A stretch of DNA of 64,000 nucleotides from Aurelia coerulea (lineage: Eukaryota > Cnidaria > Scyphozoa > Semaeostomeae > Ulmaridae), in contig CM076960.1 in NCBI GenBank assembly GCA_039566865.1, positions 15,420,501-15,484,500 of the forward strand, given 5' to 3'. The position numbers and the translations under genes were made by a program. The notes beneath the pieces are model-generated. The model had not been told where the DNA came from. It saw only the letters and a program-made list of their open reading frames with translations, and did not search any database. This document shows, piece by piece, positions 59,451-64,000 of this stretch. Within the stretch, counting starts at the first letter, position 1, and each line of letters begins with the position of its first letter.

Positions 59451-62400
59451 GTAAGTTTGTCCGCCACAGACCACACAACAGTCCACACCACTACCAGTCC
59501 ATCCAGTCACAGAACAAAAAGTGGCCTAAAAGTTTGTGGGAATTCCCTACACCTGTTGATTTATCACTAAAAATCTGCCTCGCAAATGCAGCAACAGTTT
59601 ACATCCAGTTTATTTATGATATCCTACAACCATGCCATGCCATGCAAAAAATGCAGGAGGAGGGAGGCTGCTGAAAAAGCCAGAAAAGCACCGGCAACAG
59701 CAATGTTAAAGCACCAAATTCAAATAGAACAAAATATTTATTTATTGTTTAGATGGAAAAATGTCACTAAAACTAGGGTATAATTACGCCAGACTCCCTC
59801 ACAGCTTTTTGCACACGAAAAAGATCTTCTAATGTGATATGCTTGCATGTTTTCATCACGTACCTTCTGCCATTGTGCATTCCATGTAATGTCAGTGCCA
59901 AAGGTTATGCTGATAACAAAGTCATTTGCACCAGGAAATCAATAAACGTATTTAATTGAATTAACTTACAATAATTTTCTATTGCTTTTACCACATTTTC
60001 ACTCCTTCAGTCTATTATGCAAGAAAAGCATTTAACTGATTTAATGAGCCATTTGCAGGTCCACAGCAGCAGTACAAGTGCTTATACTTGGACATGCACA
60101 GGCCCTGAAATGAGAAGAGGTGCTCAATCGAGCGCGAGCACCTCCACACTTGCCAAAAAATTTCTGCTGGCTCGATTATTTGAGGGCCTTGCTGATCAAA
60201 AGATCTTTCCTTTTAATGATCAGTAGCTATGATTTGTGTATTTATTGTATGACATGAAAGATTCAGCCCAGATCTTCCTCTTATCTCTGTAAACCACAAT
60301 AAATGGTCTTTCCTTCTCTTTGTTGAAATCATAAAATTCTCATGCACTTCCCAGGCTGCAGTCAGATTGTCTTCGCCATTTTCCAATCAAACTGCCTTGC
60401 TTCTATTTTGATTGCCACTGTGATTTGCCTGATTTGCTCAGTTCATATGTTTGACGAAATGAAGTAGCTGCAAGATCTGCCAGTGCTGACTATTGCCCTC
60501 ACCAGCGCCCTTGAAATTTTTTTGCATGAGGTATTGACTCCCCTCGCAAAAACATATTTCAGATTTCGTTTAAAAAAGACTCTCGAAACAAAACAAAGCC
60601 CTCTTGGTTTAAACTTAAGTTACTCTTGTGAAATCTTTATTTATCTTGAATGGAGCTTCACACGCAATCAAATGGTAGGAAAAACAATTGAGCAACAAAG
60701 GAAGAACATTACAAACAAATGAAATAAAAGCTTCTCATAGCTTTGTATATTTGTTAATAATTTTTTACAATATCATGTAAAGATGCAAGTTCTCTTCATC
60801 TCCTAGCCAGACAGAAGAGAATCTGTAGCAGACAGAGTGAGTCCAAAGATCACTGAAAAACCTTCACAACCGAGTGATAGATCAATGTCACCAGTTTTCA
60901 GTTTGTCAGTTCCAAGTACATCTACATCACAAGCTACTGAGACTGTTACAAAATCACCAGCGATTGCAGTTGTTGAAACTGTGGAGGAATTAAGTAGCAG
61001 TTCTTTTGGAGAAGGAATTAGGGAGGAGCAACTAGATTCTGGCATGGTTGAAAGTATTGAAGAACTGGCTAATTCAAGTAAGATCACGTTACTATGTCAT
61101 AGCACTGGGCGAGTAAAAAAACCATGCGGTGTTTGAAAAAAATGCTGCTTTCTGAATATCAAAGCAATGATATTGGAAACTGTCTTGTTTCATTGCCAAT
61201 GTGTTCAATTAGATTCAGTAATCTTTTTTTTTCATATAAATATATCATCATAAAATATTAAAATATACAAAGCAACGACAAAAGTTAAACTAGAATTGAG
61301 AAAAGAAAAAAATATGTCATTTGTAGCGAGAAAGGACACAAAGTCATTGAGTTCTCACTACGAACGACATTTACAACAGTTAAATACAACGACAGTATCT
61401 AGTCTAACAAAAAAAACAACGTTACAAAAATTAAGGTGTTCCAGGTGCGTCAAAGAAATATATCTTTGACTCACCTGTTGGGGTGCGCTGTGATTTGATG
61501 GTTTTATTTCTAGCCTAATCGCTGTGTTGATTTGATGAAGGAAATGGTCGCTTCCAGAATTATTCTGTTCACAATCACATTTACGTTTGGGCTACCAAAT
61601 AGTAGTAATCTACCTGGCTTTAAGCAGTCATATTACATTTAACTTTGAGAGATTTTGATGCCAAAATGTTGGATTCTTTATTTTACAAAAATTTTGTATT
61701 GCCAATGAAAATTGCAACTTAAGCTTTTAAAATGAGTTGAAATTCTGAATATTTCCCCTGCATGTGTAGGCTTTGGTGAAACCATGATTGAAGAGTTGAG
61801 TTCAAGTTCATTGTTAGAGCCAACTGCAAAGAAAGCTAAATTAGAAAGTGACCAACATGATGATTCCTTCTCATCAATCTCTGAAGAAGACGAAAGTCCT
61901 GAAGATCTCCTAGAGGAAGCATTTCATAAAGATGACGATGGACCAATATGCTGTGTTTGTCAAAGGTACGTTACACTCATTGTTTTTTAAGAAACTAAGG
62001 TGCGGTGCTGCAAGGCAGTTTCTTGAATTTTTGGGCCATTTTGCTACCAAAAGTTTCTTATGTGTTTCTTATATTTTTAATGCCGGAAGTGTAGAGCTAA
62101 TTTTGTTTTGTCTAAAGGGCTCCTAAATTACTAAGTAAGATCTCAGACAAGTAAATAACATAATTTTCGCTCAAAATATTGTCTAAACAGTTGCTATGGC
62201 TGTACACTGTCAAAACATTTTTGAGTGCGATAGGAAAATTAAAATTGTAAATTACAGAAGTTTCTTAGCTTTTTCGATTGAGGTAGGGTTGTTCCTTAAC
62301 TTTCAAAAAATTGAGCCTTCCGTTTCTTATAAGCGGTTTCTTATAAAAAATGAGTGTATTCAGCATAGGTTTCAAATCTTTAAAAAGATGGGTGTAAAAT

Positions 62401-63774
62401 TGTATGACCTATTTCTTTAAACTGAACGGCTCCAAAGAAACTTTATCTACTTTGCTATAATTCTATCGTTGGAATTTTAAAAAGAATTCTGTATTTTCAG
62501 AATGAGGGTGTTTTTCTTCTTTTCTAAGAATTCAAGAAAAATATTGAAATAATCTTAAAACCATCGTAACTTCTAACTTTGTCGATGAAACGTGACAAAA
62601 TTTTAAGAAAACTGTCGTGGATATCGTATTTTCAAGAACATTCCAGAACATTCGATTACACAATTGCTTTGTTTACTTATATTGTTATTGTTCGCCGGTT
62701 ACGTCAACGTCATACTTAATTAGATTACTAGCCTTTACATCACCGGCTGTAACTTGTACCTAAATTTAGGCCTGTTTACATCTAGAAGATTCCGTGTAGC
62801 CTCGTATACAACAAACTAACCTCAATCAGAGCATGTAGAACAATTTAGCGGGAACTGGAACATTCGTATTAGAGCTAGAAAATTCTAGGGATACTTAATT
62901 TAGAAACTTATTCATTGCTGACTGTAGATGATATCAACGCTTAGTAATCATGACACATAATTCTAGAACAGTAAAAAACGTATATATAACGAAATTGTAA
63001 CCCAGTTATGAGTTGAAAATTGTGAGTAGAATAACAAGTTGAGAGTCGAGAGTATCTACGTCGAATCACAATCGAGAGCTGTATTAGATACACTGTGTGA
63101 GTTTGTGTTCATTACCTACAACAAGAGTTATTGTCGCGGAGAACCAGACCAAATTCCCGACAAAAACCTTAGTTTATGAATGAATGTGAAAATTTGCTTC
63201 CTTGCTAAACATTGTACGCAGAACAAGATTTTAGCCTCAAAAATGCAAAATCTCAAACAGCAAAATACTTCCGCTTTCGCACTTCTTATCTTGAAAAGGT
63301 GGATTCCCAACAGTTCTCTTTTTTTATTTTCCCCAGGCAAATTTTACTCGACGTTCTTCTCTTTTCACAATTAAATTACACGATTCTAAACGCGTTTTTG
63401 CTTCTACCTTGATATAATATTACCAAGTTCATCATAAATAGCTTGTTTACTCCAAATTTATTTTATGGGTATTTTATGAATTCAGAAAAATAAATCCTTA
63501 TGATTATCCCCCAACAACTTTAGCTACATGATTTTTCAAAAAGGAGGACATTATTTTGGGACATTATTTTGGGACATCTTGTATTTTATTCCTTTTTTTT
63601 ATTTTCCATAGTCACAAAACTGACAGCGCAGATAACTGTTTGATCGAATGTCACGAATGCCATAACTACTATCATCAAATATGTCACAAACCTCCAATGA
63701 CAAACAAAGATATACATGATCCAAGATTCTTATGGTATTGCACTCAGTGCTCGAGAAGAATGAAGAAAGAAATG
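59313..63774 (+). CDS. INTS12: Integrator complex subunit 12, N-terminal part (gene continues past window)
   Basis: Exons 59313-59450, 60807-61077, 61770-61965 and 63612-63774 join in frame. The protein starts MAAELDPLFVKAITLLNSKH, the conserved N-terminal helix of INTS12. A Ser/Glu-rich disordered region with two EELSSSS motifs follows. Then comes a PHD finger with all C4HC3 ligands visible: CCVC, CHEC, H..C (YYHQICHKPP) and CTQC in ..WYCTQCSRRMKKE. INTS12 is a nuclear subunit of Integrator, which cleaves snRNA 3' ends and attenuates transcription. About 255 residues are in the window; human INTS12 is longer, with a Ser-rich C-terminus still to come. Exon 4 ends at GTGTGT, a non-consensus-looking but acceptable donor. 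Confidence 0.9.
60011..60058 (+). CDS. INTS12: Possible 48-nt cassette exon of INTS12
   Basis: ACTCCTTCAG ends at 60010 and GTCCAC starts at 60059. Between them 16 codons (SIMQEKHLTDLMSHLQ) are open and phase 0 on both sides, so inclusion would keep the frame. The donor is weak, and there is no similarity support. Confidence 0.3.
60807..61077 (+). CDS. INTS12: INTS12 exon 2
   Basis: Acceptor TCTCCTAG ends at 60806. It encodes a Ser/Pro/Glu-rich segment from PDRRESVADRVSPKITEK to VESIEELANS, donor GTAAGA at 61078. Likely disordered. Confidence 0.85.
61770..61965 (+). CDS. INTS12: INTS12 exon 3
   Basis: Acceptor TGTGTAG ends at 61769. It encodes FGETMIEELSSSSLLEPTAK, an acidic stretch (ISEEDESPEDLLEEAF) and the first PHD cysteines (ICCVCQR). 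Donor GTACGT at 61966, immediately followed by a TIR element. Confidence 0.9.
61972..62358. mobile_element. TAAGAAAC-rich TIR element touching the INTS12 exon 3 donor
   Basis: TACACTCATTGTTTTTTAAG and the inverse TTATAAAAAATGAGTGTA bound 387 bp. It is related to 54437-54826. Its first base follows directly on the six donor bases GTACGT. Confidence 0.8.
62362..62640 (+). repeat. One-ended copy of the AGCATAGG family
   Basis: AGCATAGGTTTCAAATCTTT and following sequence match the left part of 14999-15528; the right end is missing. It starts four bases after the preceding element. Confidence 0.65.
62641..63611. other. INTS12 intron 3, right part, nothing defined
   Basis: No exon or complete repeat is recognised. 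GGGACATTATTTTGGGACAT around 63557 may be a decayed TIR end. Confidence 0.4.
63612..63774 (+). CDS. INTS12: INTS12 exon 4 (PHD finger)
   Basis: Acceptor TTTTCCATAG ends at 63611. It encodes SHKTDSADNCLIECHECHNY to QCSRRMKKEM, completing the PHD finger. Donor GTGTGT at 63775. Confidence 0.9.
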
Positions 63775-64000
63775 GTGTGTGGAATTTATTCGTCTTTTCT
63801 ATTGGTCGTATCTTCTTTATTGGTCGTACCTAGTCCAGATACCTCAATCCCTTGCTTTCACTTTCTTATGAGACTGATTTTCAAACTGTCTGGAATTCAG
63901 CCAGCCTTTCCCAAGGATATGGTGCAAACTTGAGGGGAGCTCCTTCGTTAGAGGTAGAAGGCATTACTTGAGTCTTCTTACTTGAGTCTTGTGCGGTGAA
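63775..64000. other. INTS12 intron 4, start
   Basis: Intron sequence to the end of the window; a TTGGTCGTA-type direct repeat occurs at about 63803 and 63820. The remaining INTS12 exons lie outside. Confidence 0.5.

Overview
The window is eukaryotic, metazoan nuclear DNA, AT-rich and crowded with repeats. Genes are split by introns with GT..AG sites, and no operon or ribosome-binding logic is visible. Metazoan identity follows from a MOB1 orthologue, an Integrator subunit 12 gene and single-exon rhodopsin-like receptors. The LINE and Penelope debris and the coclaurine-N-methyltransferase-like gene resemble what I know from cnidarian genomes, so I lean to an anthozoan. That last step is inference.

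Layout: (1) 2794-38586, plus strand: a seven-exon gene, reconstructed here with matching splice phases, for a 434-residue adenylate-kinase-like protein with an N-terminal MGCTPSKS lipidation signature, a good P-loop and degraded nucleotide-binding motifs. (2) Inside its 15-kb last intron, on the minus strand, lies a duplicated single-exon 7TM receptor. The copy at 30046-30948 is intact. The copy at 24073-25169 is cut in TM7 by a TTAA-flanked MITE. The intact copy preserves the uninterrupted sites of three insertions that hit the other copy. (3) 42054-43085, minus: an intronless methyltransferase of the CFAS/CNMT type. (4) 44431-53605, plus: a complete five-exon MOB1 gene whose first coding exon holds only 14 coding bases. 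(5) 59313 to beyond 63774, plus: the first exons of INTS12, including a complete PHD finger; the gene runs off the right edge.

Introns and intergenic DNA are filled with inverted-repeat elements. These include several elements sharing the end CCGGGTGTCCCAAAA beside a TA, palindromic foldback elements (some nested), a TTAA-flanked piggyBac-like MITE, hAT-like elements with 8-bp duplications, a Mutator-like element with a 9-bp duplication, a TAAGAAAC-rich family, tRNA-derived SINE-like repeats, five or six LINE 3' fragments and one Penelope-like 3' fragment. Several elements lie directly against splice sites. The genes do not form an evident pathway: MOB1 is a Hippo/NDR kinase coactivator, INTS12 belongs to the nuclear Integrator complex, and the receptors and the methyltransferase have no ligand or substrate that can be read from sequence.
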